Assembly (NCBI GenBank): GCA_026400835.1
Contig: JAPLOA010000095.1
Span: 1 to 64,000 of the forward strand
Source: Planctomycetales bacterium
GTDB taxonomy: Bacteria > Planctomycetota > Planctomycetia > Planctomycetales > Planctomycetaceae
Length of the DNA: 64,000 nucleotides
Reading direction: 5' to 3'
How positions within the stretch are numbered: position 1 is the first letter of the stretch; each line of letters starts with the position of its first letter. Below, piece by piece: positions 44,175 to 53,892 of this stretch. Below the pieces are notes generated by a model, which did no database searches, was not told the origin of the DNA, and saw only the letters and a program-made list of their open reading frames with translations. Position numbers and translations under genes: made by a program.

Positions 44175-45901
44175 TCCAGACCATAAACTCGCTTTGGATG
44201 TGGCAGAGCCGTGGCGAGAGCCGAGCCTTTCATAAGGCCACAACAAATATTCGACAGCAGCAGGAAGAATTGCTGCAATCAACTCTGCGTGACAATGCGA
44301 ACTCCAGCTGCGGTCGGGAACATCGATTCGCGACAATCAAATCGCTGGAAGATTTTCAGAAACATGTTCCGATCTGTGATTATGAAAGCCTGAGACCAAA
44401 GATTGAGGAGATCGCGAGTGGAGTGCAGGGGGTTCTGACATCTGAGCCGGTCCTGATGCTCGAGCCCACCGGAGGATCTTCTGGCGGCAGTCGCCTGATT
44501 CCATATACCGCCACACTGCGGCGACAATTCCAACGAGCCATCGCGGCATGGATGTACGATGTGCTGTCAGGTTTTCCAGGTTGTTGCAAAGGACGAGCGT
44601 ACTGGTCGATCTCTCCCGCAGCGCAGCGACCGGAACAAACACCAGGCGGAATCAGGATCGGGTTTGACAGCGACGCGGAGTATCTTGCGGGTTGGCAACG
44701 TGGGGCCATGAAACGGCTTTTGGCCGTGCCCACACCTGTGGCTCAACTCCGTAACATCGAGAATTTCCAATATGCGACGCTGGCTGGACTTCTTTCCGCA
44801 AAAGACCTTGCCCTGATCTCCGTCTGGAGCCCCACATTCCTGACAACTTTGTTTGCGAGGCTTCCCAACTGGGTCGAGCAAATCGTCGAAGACATCGAAG
44901 CTGGCCAGTTGCATTTTCCACAAACCGATGCTGATAAGGGCTTCAAAGAATTCTCCGTTGAGTGCAATCGCAGCCGGTCTCGTTTTCTGAAAAATAAGCT
45001 TCAGGAATTTGGCCCTTCAGCGGAGTTCCTGAAAACAATCTGGCCATTACTATCGCTTGTAAGTGCCTGGGGCGACGCCTCGGCGTCCATGTTTTTGCCA
45101 GAGTTAAAGAGTTGGTTACCAGATGTTCCGTTTCAGCCCAAAGGGCTGCTGGCAACAGAAGGAGTGACTTCGTTCCCGCTGAAGTCCAGCCCCGGTTCCG
45201 CACTGGCCATTCGTTCGCACGTTTTTGAATTCCGACCCGTCGAAACTGCAGCGGATGTAACCCGTCCAGCCAAATGGGCCTGGGAACTTGAGCAGGGCCG
45301 CCGTTATCAAGTCCTTTTGACGACTGGCGGTGGCTTGTATCGGTACGCAATTGGCGATGAGATCGAAGTAACCGGATTCGCTCGGCAATGTCCGTTACTG
45401 AAATTCACAGGCCGCACCGGGGTACAAAGCGATCTGGTCGGTGAAAAGCTTCATGAACAGCACGTTCGAGATGCCATCAGGCGAAGTTGTGAATCGCTTC
45501 GCCTCGAGCCTGCATTTGCGATGCTGATTCCGGTCCACGCCGAAGCCTCTGATCAGCATTTGGCCCCGGGTTATCGGGCCATTCTGGTGATGAGAAATCT
45601 GAATTGCACGACGGCCGAACTGGACAATCTCGAGCAACAAGTGGCGGAAAAGATCGAGCAGCAACTGAGCGATAATTCTCAGTATCGCTATGCAATCGGG
45701 CTTGGCCAACTAAGAAATCTTGACGCATGGATCCTGCCGACATCGGCAGAACGGGCATGGTCCGTTTATGAATCAGAATGTCGACGACGAGGTCAGAAGA
45801 GTGGAGACATCAAGCCCACGGTGATCGCCAGAGGGGCAGGGTGGGACAACGTTTTCAAGCAAGTTCGACGGAACGATTCATCGCAGGCTGAATACCGGTA
45901 A
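44168..45901 (+). CDS. GH3-family acyl-adenylate amide synthetase
   Basis: 577 residues. GH3 features: the ATP-binding LEPTGGSSGGSRLIPYT (about 98-114), AYWSISPAAQ, the central LLATEGVTSFPLK and FEFRPVE, then VLLTTGGGLYRYAIGDEIEV and FTGRTGVQSDLVGEKL, all standard places in plant and bacterial GH3 enzymes. They activate a carboxylic acid as an adenylate and join it to an amine, usually an amino acid. Plant members act on hormones; bacterial substrates are largely unknown. It is the last gene of the radical SAM-GNAT group. Confidence 0.92.
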   Translation: MLIQTINSLWMWQSRGESRAFHKATTNIRQQQEELLQSTLRDNANSSCGREHRFATIKSLEDFQKHVPICDYESLRPKIEEIASGVQGVLTSEPVLMLEPTGGSSGGSRLIPYTATLRRQFQRAIAAWMYDVLSGFPGCCKGRAYWSISPAAQRPEQTPGGIRIGFDSDAEYLAGWQRGAMKRLLAVPTPVAQLRNIENFQYATLAGLLSAKDLALISVWSPTFLTTLFARLPNWVEQIVEDIEAGQLHFPQTDADKGFKEFSVECNRSRSRFLKNKLQEFGPSAEFLKTIWPLLSLVSAWGDASASMFLPELKSWLPDVPFQPKGLLATEGVTSFPLKSSPGSALAIRSHVFEFRPVETAADVTRPAKWAWELEQGRRYQVLLTTGGGLYRYAIGDEIEVTGFARQCPLLKFTGRTGVQSDLVGEKLHEQHVRDAIRRSCESLRLEPAFAMLIPVHAEASDQHLAPGYRAILVMRNLNCTTAELDNLEQQVAEKIEQQLSDNSQYRYAIGLGQLRNLDAWILPTSAERAWSVYESECRRRGQKSGDIKPTVIARGAGWDNVFKQVRRNDSSQAEYR

Positions 45902-45952
45902 GCTTGCATCTTAAAATGGCAAACAATCGCGCGATCGAACTTCCCCACCACT

Positions 45953-46954
45953 TCAGACTCTTAGCCAGCCGGCTTCCACCTGTTGCCGAAAGAAGACCAG
46001 AGATTCTTTGACGGCAGTCAGCAATGGCGTATGCGGTGTCGAAGGAAATGCCCTCAGGAATGGCTCAAACTCGAGGTCGCAGATGAACGGCACTTCAGCA
46101 TCTCCGATCGTGATCTGGACGTCTTCACTGCAGCCAATTTCCGCTGCAGCCTGATGCAATGTCTCCAGAAACTTTCGAGTATCCACGGTGTGACTCGGGA
46201 GTGTGAAGACGCCATAATCGGAGTATGGAGCCATCAGGGCGTTTCCAAACGCGGCACCGACATCCGGTGAGTACAGATAATCCTGCCGGCTTGGAAAGGG
46301 AATCTCATAGGGCAGTCGCAAAGCCACATGCTTCATCGCTGTCGTCGGGGCCGCCGTCAGGCCGGCATCTCGCCCCGGCCCAAAGAGTACGCCAGGGCGA
46401 ATGCAGAGTGAGGGAATGCCGGTCTCCTGAAACAGAAAACGCGTGATCTGTTCTCCAGCGAGTTTCCACGCGCCGTAGACATTCACGGGAGCAGGCTCCG
46501 CCAGCATTGGCACTTTAGGTCCGGGGTACGTGCGACGCGGGCCATAAACGGCAACGGAACTTGCGAACACGAAGCGGTGGAGTGTCGGCCGGCATCTCTT
46601 CACCGCCTCAATCAGATTTTGAGCTCCGGCCAGATTAATCTGCAGGCCCAGATCCCGATCCGCGTTGCAGCCGGGTGTCTGCAGAGCAGCCAGATGTACA
46701 ACACGAGTCACGTCATGAGCCTGAAGAGCGCTTTCCAGCTGTTGTTGATCTCGGACGTCAAGAGAAACACAGGCGAGGCGTGACAGAGTCGAATCGCCAA
46801 ACAACCGATGAATTCTCGCAGCCGTTACTTCACGTGTACCAACAACCACGGTCACGTCTGTGTTTGACAGTAACCATTTGACGACCTGAGTTCCAATGCA
46901 GCCAAACCCACCGGTCACAAGAATTCGTTCAGATGTCGATTCTGTCACTGACAA
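45953..46954 (-). CDS. NAD-dependent epimerase/dehydratase (extended SDR)
   Basis: 333 residues counted from TTG 46954 (a GTG two codons later is possible; AAGGA lies just upstream of both). NAD motif TGGFGCIG (14-21), the catalytic Ser region FASSVAVYG and YGAWKLAGE for the YxxxK pair. It acts on a nucleotide-sugar or a hydroxy/keto acyl compound. It is convergent with the GH3 gene (51-base gap) and likely outside that operon. Cytoplasmic. Confidence 0.9.
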   Translation of the reverse strand: MSVTESTSERILVTGGFGCIGTQVVKWLLSNTDVTVVVGTREVTAARIHRLFGDSTLSRLACVSLDVRDQQQLESALQAHDVTRVVHLAALQTPGCNADRDLGLQINLAGAQNLIEAVKRCRPTLHRFVFASSVAVYGPRRTYPGPKVPMLAEPAPVNVYGAWKLAGEQITRFLFQETGIPSLCIRPGVLFGPGRDAGLTAAPTTAMKHVALRLPYEIPFPSRQDYLYSPDVGAAFGNALMAPYSDYGVFTLPSHTVDTRKFLETLHQAAAEIGCSEDVQITIGDAEVPFICDLEFEPFLRAFPSTPHTPLLTAVKESLVFFRQQVEAGWLRV

Positions 46955-47454
46955 TACGTCCTTCTCCTCTGCGACGAGCGAAATTGATTTCGGAGTCGCG
47001 GGTGCCGATTTGTTGATGAAGTGTTCATTTCAGCGTACTTGATACCATCCTCGTTCCCGTCTTCGTTTAACGCTGAACCGGAGGCGACCGGCTTCTGCGT
47101 CACTCATCCTTTTATCTATTCAAGTTCGTAGTTCAGCCTTCAGCCGACTTTTTCTGACTGATAGTCAGCGAGCTGCGGAAGAAGCAGGGACTGCGAACGA
47201 ATAGTCAACGAAATTGACAACCCGATCGCGTTTACCAGCATCCATGGCTGGATCCTGGAACCGACGACCATCAACAGCGAGGCATCCCGACGATCAAAGC
47301 ATCATGGTGATTCCGAAGAACACGGTTCGACAATTCGTTTGAACAAAACGGGAAACGGATTATCCTTGCGATCGTCGTAGGGCGGTTTCGACTGTCTCCG
47401 GCTCCAGAATGCAGAGAAACCTTAAACCCTGCGTGATAAAGGGACAACCACACG
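46955..47454. other. intergenic region with no recognised gene
   Basis: 500 bases between divergent genes. There is a GC-rich dyad CCGGAGGCGACCGG near 47083, similar in style to the palindromes elsewhere. A short minus-strand reading (47271-47567) overlaps the next gene and is not supported. Promoters for both neighbours should be here; none was clear. Confidence 0.5.
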
Positions 47455-48258
47455 ATGATGTCTGACGAATCGCTCCCTCCGATCGCTGCTGGATCAGGGC
47501 GAGCCGAAGTCATCGTGGACGAAGCACCCATGTCCGGTCGATTCAATATGGCGATGGACGCGGCCATGCTGGAGTTAGGAGCGACCCGCGACGTTTCAGT
47601 GATTCGAATCTACCGATGGTGTGAACCGACGGTTTCAGTTGGCTATTTTCAGGGGGCAGGGGTTCAGCACGAGTCGCCTTTTCCTGGACTGCCGACAGTT
47701 CGCAGACTTTCAGGCGGTGGAGCAATCCTGCATGATCTGGAAATCACATATTCGTGTACGCTCCCGGCCAGCCATCCGGTGCGGAATGATCCCTCCGAAC
47801 TCTACGGAATTATCCACCGTAATCTGATCAAGCTGTTGCAGGAATGCGGTGCCAAATGCATGCTGCGGAGCGATTTTGAGGCGAATCAGGCGGCGAAACC
47901 GGGAGAAGGCGATGAGTCAGGAAACAAGAACACTCGCCCCAACGCAGAGCCTTTCCTGTGCTTCTTGCGCAGCAATCCCAACGATATCGTTCATGAGAGT
48001 GGTACCAAGATTGTCGGAAGTGCCCAGAGGAGGCGAAAAGGCATCACCCTGCAACACGGAAGTATTCTGTTGTCGGCATCGAAAATCTGCCCGACGATTG
48101 AAGGGATTCAGCAACTATCGCAGGAGTTCGATATTGATCGATTCTACAGAGGGCTGCCCTGCGGGATCGCCGCTTCAATCGAACGGGAATGGACGATTCG
48201 CCCCTATTCTGATGTCGAGAGATCAATTTCCTCCGAATTTCTCTCTAATCCAGCCTAA
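47455..48258 (+). CDS. lipoate-protein ligase / octanoyltransferase-like protein (LplA-LipM group)
   Basis: 267 residues. The BPL/LPL fold is shown by RRLSGGGAILHDLEITYS (about 81-98, lipoyl/octanoyl binding loop) and GTKIVGSAQRRRKGI with the catalytic Lys. A Cys in PFLCFLRSNP (about 158) is in the place of the acyl-enzyme Cys of LipM/LipL, which favours octanoyl transfer over ATP-dependent ligation. It would supply lipoyl groups to 2-oxoacid dehydrogenases or GcvH. No lipA gene is near. The start is one of two adjacent ATG codons. Confidence 0.85.
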   Translation: MMSDESLPPIAAGSGRAEVIVDEAPMSGRFNMAMDAAMLELGATRDVSVIRIYRWCEPTVSVGYFQGAGVQHESPFPGLPTVRRLSGGGAILHDLEITYSCTLPASHPVRNDPSELYGIIHRNLIKLLQECGAKCMLRSDFEANQAAKPGEGDESGNKNTRPNAEPFLCFLRSNPNDIVHESGTKIVGSAQRRRKGITLQHGSILLSASKICPTIEGIQQLSQEFDIDRFYRGLPCGIAASIEREWTIRPYSDVERSISSEFLSNPA

Positions 48259-48675
48259 GATTGGCCTGGGAGAGTGACAACCGTGCGCCAGGAAGATGTT
48301 GTGAACCCGGGGCTTTTTCAACTTTGTCGAGCCATCAGGCACTATTCGATGCGGTTCCGGTCTCGCGATTTCCAATTTTCTGCCGATACTTGACCCGACA
48401 AATCGTTATCTCAAGTGGCTCTGAGATTTCAGAAAAAGAAGTCCGCATCACCAGAAACATGTGCGGTTTATTACCTTGGGTCGTCCTGTAACTTACGTCG
48501 GCATGATTTTTCAACAATTTTACGCCCTTGGCGGGCCTTTTCATGCTGGCAGTTGTAAAACGGATTGCTACATTCTTAGTCGAACCAACTTCAACACGTC
48601 CTGTCTATTCGCGCCGAGATACTTTGTTCGCGAGCCTCTCGGAAGGGCTTCTCATTCCTTCGGAGTTTCCCACTT
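48259..48675. other. intergenic region with no recognised gene
   Basis: 417 bases before the FHA gene, AT-richer than the coding parts. No RNA or repeat was recognised. It should hold the promoter of the FHA gene. Confidence 0.5.
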
Positions 48676-49611
48676 ATGGTCGCAGCGGAACTGAAAGTCG
48701 TCGGCGGTAAACACGCTGGCCAGGTCATTCCCCTGAATCGACGCAAGTTTCTGATCGGTCGGGAGCAGGATTGCCAGCTCCGCCCGAACAGCGACATGGT
48801 CAGCCGTCACCATTGCGTTTTCAGCATTGATGATTTCTCTGTGCGCCTAAGAGACTTGGGCAGCACCAATGGAACATTGGTTAATGGTGAGCGAATCCGT
48901 AAAGAAACGGTTCTTTCATCAGGCGACAGAATCATTATCGGAAATCTCGATTTTGAACTGGTGATTCGCCAAGGTGTCAGTCTGCCTGATTCGGACAGCA
49001 AGACTATGCCTCCGATCCCTTTGACAAACGAAGACACTCAGGTCAACTCCCGCACAGTGCTGGAAATTCCAACAACGCCGATTGCGGCTACGGAGCCAGT
49101 GACCTCAAAAGCGCCCGAGACAACGCAGGTTGTGCCGATTCAGAGCATTGCTGAGCCAGCCCTTGCGGCGGCTGCCGCTCCGACGGTCAGCACGGCGGAG
49201 ACAATGGTGATGCAGCCACAGGGGCAGATGATGCCCGGGCAGTACCCATACCAGCCAATGGTGAACCCCATGATGCAACCAATGATGCAGCCCATGGGTT
49301 ATCCCGGCGGAATGTACGGTAGCATGCCTTATCAGCAGATGATGCCAGGATACGGTCAGATGTATCCACAAATGATGCCGCAAATGGGCTATCCGATACA
49401 GGGGCAGCCGGTTGCCCCTGCTGCAACTCCGGCTCCAGCGGCCGCTGCAGGAATTGAGGTTGCATTGCCGGATCCCTCGCTCACCGGTGCTAAGGAAAAC
49501 GAAGCTCCTAAGGGCAGTTCCGGGGCATCATCTTCTGATGGTGCAAAGCCAACAGGTGCGGCCGACGCGATCATCAAACAGTACATGGGGCGTCGCCCCG
49601 GCAACAGTTAG
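48676..49611 (+). CDS. FHA-domain protein with Met/Gln/Pro-rich region
   Basis: 311 residues. FHA domain 1-100 with the phosphothreonine-binding residues IGRE, SRHH and DLGSTNGTLVNG. Residues 175-245 are rich in Met, Gln, Pro, Tyr and Gly in loose repeats (QPMVNPMMQPMMQP, then PYQQMMPGYGQMYPQMMPQ), and the last 65 residues are Ala/Ser-rich. It has no membrane segment or kinase domain. It binds phosphorylated partners, perhaps of Ser/Thr kinases, which are common in planctomycetes; the partner is unknown. A terminator-like hairpin follows. Confidence 0.9.
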   Translation: MVAAELKVVGGKHAGQVIPLNRRKFLIGREQDCQLRPNSDMVSRHHCVFSIDDFSVRLRDLGSTNGTLVNGERIRKETVLSSGDRIIIGNLDFELVIRQGVSLPDSDSKTMPPIPLTNEDTQVNSRTVLEIPTTPIAATEPVTSKAPETTQVVPIQSIAEPALAAAAAPTVSTAETMVMQPQGQMMPGQYPYQPMVNPMMQPMMQPMGYPGGMYGSMPYQQMMPGYGQMYPQMMPQMGYPIQGQPVAPAATPAPAAAAGIEVALPDPSLTGAKENEAPKGSSGASSSDGAKPTGAADAIIKQYMGRRPGNS

Positions 49612-49633
49612 TTGAATGTAAAGCATGGACACC

Positions 49634-49665
49634 AGACGGGCTTGCGGATATCCACAAGCCCGTCT
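49634..49665 (+). terminator. rho-independent-type terminator after the FHA gene
   Basis: An 11-base stem (49634-49644 with 49655-49665) with a 10-base loop is followed by TCGTTTATT. It lies 23 bases beyond the FHA gene stop. Confidence 0.7.
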
Positions 49666-49719
49666 TCGTTTATTGAGACTCCGCCATGCGGAGATCACGA
49701 TCTCGGGAGAAGACGAGTC

Positions 49720-49947
49720 ATGGCGGAACCAAACGATCTGCAACGAAAATACAAAGAGTTCCTGGACCTGATGCCACTGACTTTGGCACTGGCTGGACTG
49801 CCTGCCAGTGACCATGGCAAGTATTTTACTGCTGAACAAATCGAATCCAGACTATTTACCCTGCGCCACGCATGGAAAGCAGCACGTCAAATCACCCGTG
49901 AATGCATCCAGCCCAGCAACTCGCCAAACTCCTCAAGCGAATCCTGA
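49720..49947 (+). CDS. small soluble protein of unknown function
   Basis: 75 residues from ATG 49720, preceded by GGGAG (11 bases). It reads MAEPNDLQRKYKEFLDLMPL onward: a well-ordered amphipathic helix and a second, basic half (LFTLRHAWKAARQITREC). The composition and even codon use look like a real gene, and I believe similar small proteins occur in planctomycetes, though I cannot check that. A longer reading from 49612 would overlap the terminator and is rejected. Confidence 0.65.
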   Translation: MAEPNDLQRKYKEFLDLMPLTLALAGLPASDHGKYFTAEQIESRLFTLRHAWKAARQITRECIQPSNSPNSSSES

Positions 49948-51139
49948 CCTGCGAACGCTTCGGCGACCTGAAGCCCTCTCGGACGCTATTGCACAATTCC
50001 AGGTGTCCGTGTTGTCGAGCTTCCAGTTGTTATTTGCGCAGAACTGAGGAATCGCTCTACTGTCGTCGTCTTCCTTCACACGTTGCCTTCCGGGCTTGCC
50101 GCCTGATGACTCAGGGATCTCCAGAGCCCGCCATAGCGGCTTATCAATAGGCTAATGCCCGCCCGTTGACTCGCCTCCAATATTCGGACTAAGCCTCTCA
50201 CTGCCTCTAGTCCACGACGTCACAACAGGGAAGCATGTTTACTCACGTGAGCATAGCCAACCTGAACATGGTTTCATGGCGGGTTTCAGTTCTGCCCCTC
50301 AAAGCCGACGCAAAAACGTCGCATTGCGACTGTCAAAAAGATCGGTTTTCCGATCGATTCTGCGTCATAGGGCAAGACTGCCATTAGAGGCTGTCCTATC
50401 CCTTTGGAACCGCGTTTGTCGATGAGCAGAACGACAGCATTGACCATTGCTCAACCCTAAAACCCACCATCACCGCATAGCTGCACATGCCAGGATTTCA
50501 CAAAAAACCTACATAGAACGCATAAAAAAACCGCGACTGGCTCCCGCAGAGATCTCGGAATCATGGATCGCCAAGGGTGCCTGTCCCGGCCTTGTCAGTA
50601 TCCCTTAAGGCATTACCAGAGTGATGAAGCTCACGATCGAAGCGAAAAGGGTATATCTGAACGGAGTCGAACATTATCGACTACGTTTAGGATCTCCAGA
50701 CGCCCGTCGTATAACGAATCCACCTCGGCACCTCGGGCATCAGTACTGCATTCCTCGGGCCGACGGAAGTCGCGAGGAACAATCTTTGTCAGAGCTGAAA
50801 CAGCCACATGGGGAAAACAGCCGATTACGGTGACGAATCATTTCTAATGCTGCAGAATCGTGATTGCTCGGGTTAATGGAATGTGTGAAGAACCCGTCGA
50901 ACTCTTAACCATTTGTTCAGAAATGTGAGCAAAAATTTGCGGCCGTGCTGGCTGGAATTCCAGATCGGGTCTGATTTGCCTTTCGGTTCTGACAGTGCCT
51001 CCTGGATTGCCAATCTGAACGAATGTCGGCTCAACTTCCCCTTTGCGACACGCAACGGAAAAGTGACAGCGAACTTAACGGCACGAAACTTCCGCCCCCG
51101 GATCTTCTCCCGCCAATGTTCTTGAATCCTCAAACACTC
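49948..51139. other. 1.2-kb stretch without a recognised gene
   Basis: No ORF here has family-like sequence; the longest readings (50563-50847 and 50621-50833, plus strand) overlap each other and look random. No tRNA-like cloverleaf, known RNA or repeat of this window was seen. It may hold an unannotated RNA, a decayed gene or only regulatory DNA for the response regulator at 51140. Confidence 0.5.
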
Positions 51140-51823
51140 ATGTCGCCTAACATCCTTCTCGTCGAAGATGAATCTGCAATCGCAGAGATCGTTATGTATA
51201 ATCTTCAGAAAGAAGGATACGAAGTCAGTTGGGAAAATGATGGTATCAAGGGATTGTTGCGAGCTCAGTCCATGATCCCCGATCTGTGTATTCTCGACAT
51301 CATGCTGCCGGGCCTTGATGGACTGCAGATCTGCCGCGTTCTCAAGAGCGAATCGCGAACAAGATCAATACCGATCCTGATATTGACCGCAAAGAGTCAG
51401 GAGACCGACGAGATTCGCGGCTTCAACATGGGAGCTGACGACTATGTTGCGAAACCTTTCCGAATTCAACCACTGATCCATCGCATCAGAGCATTATTGC
51501 GCCGAGTGGAGCAGACGGAAGAATCGTGTAACGTGCTCGCACTACATGGAATAGAAATGGATCGCCGTAATCACCTTGTGTCCGCTCGCGACGTAACGAT
51601 TGATTTGACACCAACGGAGTTCCGCATGGTGTGGACGCTGATGTCTCAACCTGGCCGAGCCTTCTCTCGCTCCGAGTTGCTGGAGGGAGCTCGCGGTGAA
51701 GATATTTACACACTAGAGCGAACAATCGATGTACATGTTCGTTCAATCAGAAGAAAGATGGGTGAGTACGAACACCTCATCGAGACTGTCCGAGGGATCG
51801 GATACCGGTTCCATCGAAAATAG
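51140..51823 (+). CDS. OmpR/PhoB-family response regulator
   Basis: 227 residues from ATG 51140, where the receiver domain begins (MSPNILLVEDE); a longer reading from 51023 is not supported. Acidic pocket E9-D10, phospho-acceptor D53 (CILDIMLPG), T83 and K105 (DYVAKPF) are present. The C-terminal winged helix has LTPTEFRMVWTLMSQPGRAF and DVHVRSIRRKMGEYEHLIET with VRGIGYRF. It regulates transcription when phosphorylated by a sensor kinase; no kinase gene is adjacent, so it is an orphan in this window. Very similar in build to PhoB. Confidence 0.95.
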   Translation: MSPNILLVEDESAIAEIVMYNLQKEGYEVSWENDGIKGLLRAQSMIPDLCILDIMLPGLDGLQICRVLKSESRTRSIPILILTAKSQETDEIRGFNMGADDYVAKPFRIQPLIHRIRALLRRVEQTEESCNVLALHGIEMDRRNHLVSARDVTIDLTPTEFRMVWTLMSQPGRAFSRSELLEGARGEDIYTLERTIDVHVRSIRRKMGEYEHLIETVRGIGYRFHRK

Positions 51824-52048
51824 CCGGCGTTACGAGGTGAGAGGTTCCCACACATCTTGTTCTCTAACCCCATAGTCATTCAGAAGAAATCGGAGTTTAT
51901 CACGATCAAGCCAACAAGTCGCGTGCCATTCCAACTCACAACAAAAGCAACGCTTTTCATGGACGTTACTCCACGCTGACTTACATCAGTTTCCGGCGAC
52001 AGAACTCTCCTTAAAATCGGTCATGAGCAAGACCGTAAAGGATTTTCC

Positions 52049-52930
52049 TCAGAGCCATGCGAGTCGAAGTTCACCGTTGCGATCCTCGATAACGGCGGTG
52101 CAGTTCTCGACCCAGTCGCCGGCGTTGCAATAGGTGACGCCATCGACGTCAATGTGTTGGGGTGCGTGGATGTGGCCGCAGATGACTCCGTCGACTCCGC
52201 GATGACGAGCATGACGGACGATCTGATTGCGAAAATGACCGACATGATTGCCGATAGACGTCAATCGTCGCTTCAATCTTCCGACAAAGGAACCGTTTCC
52301 ATGCAAGGCTGCGGAAGTGACTCGGCTCCAGATCGAGTTCGCTCGCAACATCCCTTCATAGAACAAACTCAGAAATCCGACAGTGAATGAGGATGCCCGT
52401 TCATAACAATCAAACTGGTCGCCGTGCAGAACCAAGAATTGTCGACCATCGGCTGTTCGGTGATGAAACTCTTCCGCAACTTCCACCATTCCGCACTGCT
52501 CAAAAAATCGCAGGACCATCGGGCCACGCAGAAAATTGTCGTGGTTGCCGATAGCCAGTCGAATACGTGTGCCACCTCTGGCCAGATCCATCAAACGGGC
52601 CACAATCTGATTACATTCCGATTGCCAGTGCCACCCACTCTGCAAACACCATCCGTCGATGAAATCGCCGACAAGATAAAGATTTTCAGGCTCATGTCGA
52701 TTGAGAAATTCCAGGAGCGACTGAACCCGAGAGTGCCTGAAGCCGAGATGAAGATCGCTCAGAAATAGCGAACGAACACGAGTGGTCTTCGGAGGGGCAG
52801 TTGATTCAGGAGGCTTCCGGCTAATCGCCCGTTCTGGTGCCCAGAATTCATTGTCTGTTAATCCCGGCAGATGCGGAGCGACAAAATCCAGAGGTTCGTC
52901 GACAAGAAGATCTTCTGTGAAACTCATCAT
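52049..52930 (-). CDS. LpxH-like metallophosphoesterase
   Basis: 293 residues from ATG 52930 (a second ATG follows directly). A longer reading to 53029 would overlap the gene upstream by 71 bases. Di-metal motifs are complete and ordered: SDLHLG (about 55-60), GDFID, GNHD, LHGDQFD and CGHIHAP. In LpxH such enzymes hydrolyse UDP-diacylglucosamine to lipid X for lipid A; other members act on other pyrophosphates. The first 50 residues are an extra tail. It is in one operon with an alpha/beta hydrolase and a PAP2 phosphatase. Confidence 0.88.
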   Translation of the reverse strand: MMSFTEDLLVDEPLDFVAPHLPGLTDNEFWAPERAISRKPPESTAPPKTTRVRSLFLSDLHLGFRHSRVQSLLEFLNRHEPENLYLVGDFIDGWCLQSGWHWQSECNQIVARLMDLARGGTRIRLAIGNHDNFLRGPMVLRFFEQCGMVEVAEEFHHRTADGRQFLVLHGDQFDCYERASSFTVGFLSLFYEGMLRANSIWSRVTSAALHGNGSFVGRLKRRLTSIGNHVGHFRNQIVRHARHRGVDGVICGHIHAPQHIDVDGVTYCNAGDWVENCTAVIEDRNGELRLAWL

Positions 52931-52958
52931 GATCTCACGTCCCTGCGAAGTGAAGAGT

Positions 52959-53882
52959 TCAACGTCGTCGGCAGATGGGAGCAATATTCTCCCGAACAAA
53001 CGCCGCGTTCGTAGATCCGAAATGACCACCGAAATTCCAGGATTTGGCCATACTCTTTTTGTACGGAATCTGATTCAGTCTCGGCCCTTGCTCCCGTGAA
53101 ATGCCGGCGGACACCGAATCATGATCCGTGGTGAGGAACCCCAGTGCTCCGGCCGATACGGTGTGGCGCCGGTCCATTGTCCCGAAGAGCATGGTTCCAA
53201 TTCCCACGGTGGGCAAATCAAGCGGAGAATAAAAATTCCAGATGCCAGCCTTGGTGCGATTCAGCAGCCGACCCACATCAAACTTCCGTGAAACAGCCGC
53301 CGACAAAAGCGTGACCGAAGTCACGGCCTGATCTTCTCGAAGTTGCTCCAGAACGAACAACGCCATGCCAGCCCCAGCAGAATGACCAATCAGGTGAACC
53401 GACTGGCCCGGGAAGTCGCGCTGGTAGTTGACGATCAACTCCGCGACGACCCGGGCCTGAGTGCGATTATGTCGCTGCATGGCCAGATGCAGCGGGTTCC
53501 ATGGACGAAAACGTCGCCAGTCAATGATCTGAATCGCGTGCGACAACTGGCCGGCAACGAGGCCACGAGCGATGCTGTCATTGACAGTACTGCAACCTTC
53601 GATGCCCGGCAGAATGATGATCAGACCATGCTCCAGACGGCTCGAACAAGAAAGGGGTCTGTGAAACTTTGCTCCGCTTCGACCGAGCGGCGCGAGGAAC
53701 AAGCCAAGCATGGACTGCAATCCAAGCTTGAAGACTGCAGCGCGATCAGGAACGGTATTCGCCTGAGCGGAAGCAGAAAACAGGAGCCCATCCTGGTAAG
53801 ACTGTTCGGCGTGCATGACCAAATTGTTCGTCTCCGGAAGAGCTGCGTTGCGAATCGATCTGTCACCAAAAGCGAGCAGCAT
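52959..53882 (-). CDS. alpha/beta hydrolase
   Basis: 307 residues. The nucleophile elbow is GHSAG with Ser168 (SVHLIGHSAGAGMALF). The oxyanion stretch LIIILPGIEGCST is at 88-99. A likely catalytic His is near TTDHDSVS (about 253). No clear signal peptide. It likely hydrolyses an ester or thioester of a lipid. It ends 28 bases before the metallophosphoesterase and starts 10 bases after the PAP2 gene, so a three-gene operon. Confidence 0.85.
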   Translation of the reverse strand: MLLAFGDRSIRNAALPETNNLVMHAEQSYQDGLLFSASAQANTVPDRAAVFKLGLQSMLGLFLAPLGRSGAKFHRPLSCSSRLEHGLIIILPGIEGCSTVNDSIARGLVAGQLSHAIQIIDWRRFRPWNPLHLAMQRHNRTQARVVAELIVNYQRDFPGQSVHLIGHSAGAGMALFVLEQLREDQAVTSVTLLSAAVSRKFDVGRLLNRTKAGIWNFYSPLDLPTVGIGTMLFGTMDRRHTVSAGALGFLTTDHDSVSAGISREQGPRLNQIPYKKSMAKSWNFGGHFGSTNAAFVRENIAPICRRR

Positions 53883-53892
53883 CGAATGACTT

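Noticed and set aside
20935-45901. Idea that the radical SAM and desaturase genes form a ladderane-type cluster
   Set aside because: No fatty-acid synthase, ketosynthase or acyl-carrier genes are present, so the set fits lipid/isoprenoid modification better.
47271-47567. 98-residue minus-strand reading before the lipoate transferase gene
   Set aside because: Overlaps the start of a well-supported gene and has no recognisable feature.
50563-50847. Short plus-strand readings in the 1.2-kb gap
   Set aside because: Two frames overlap, neither has a family-like pattern or clear start.
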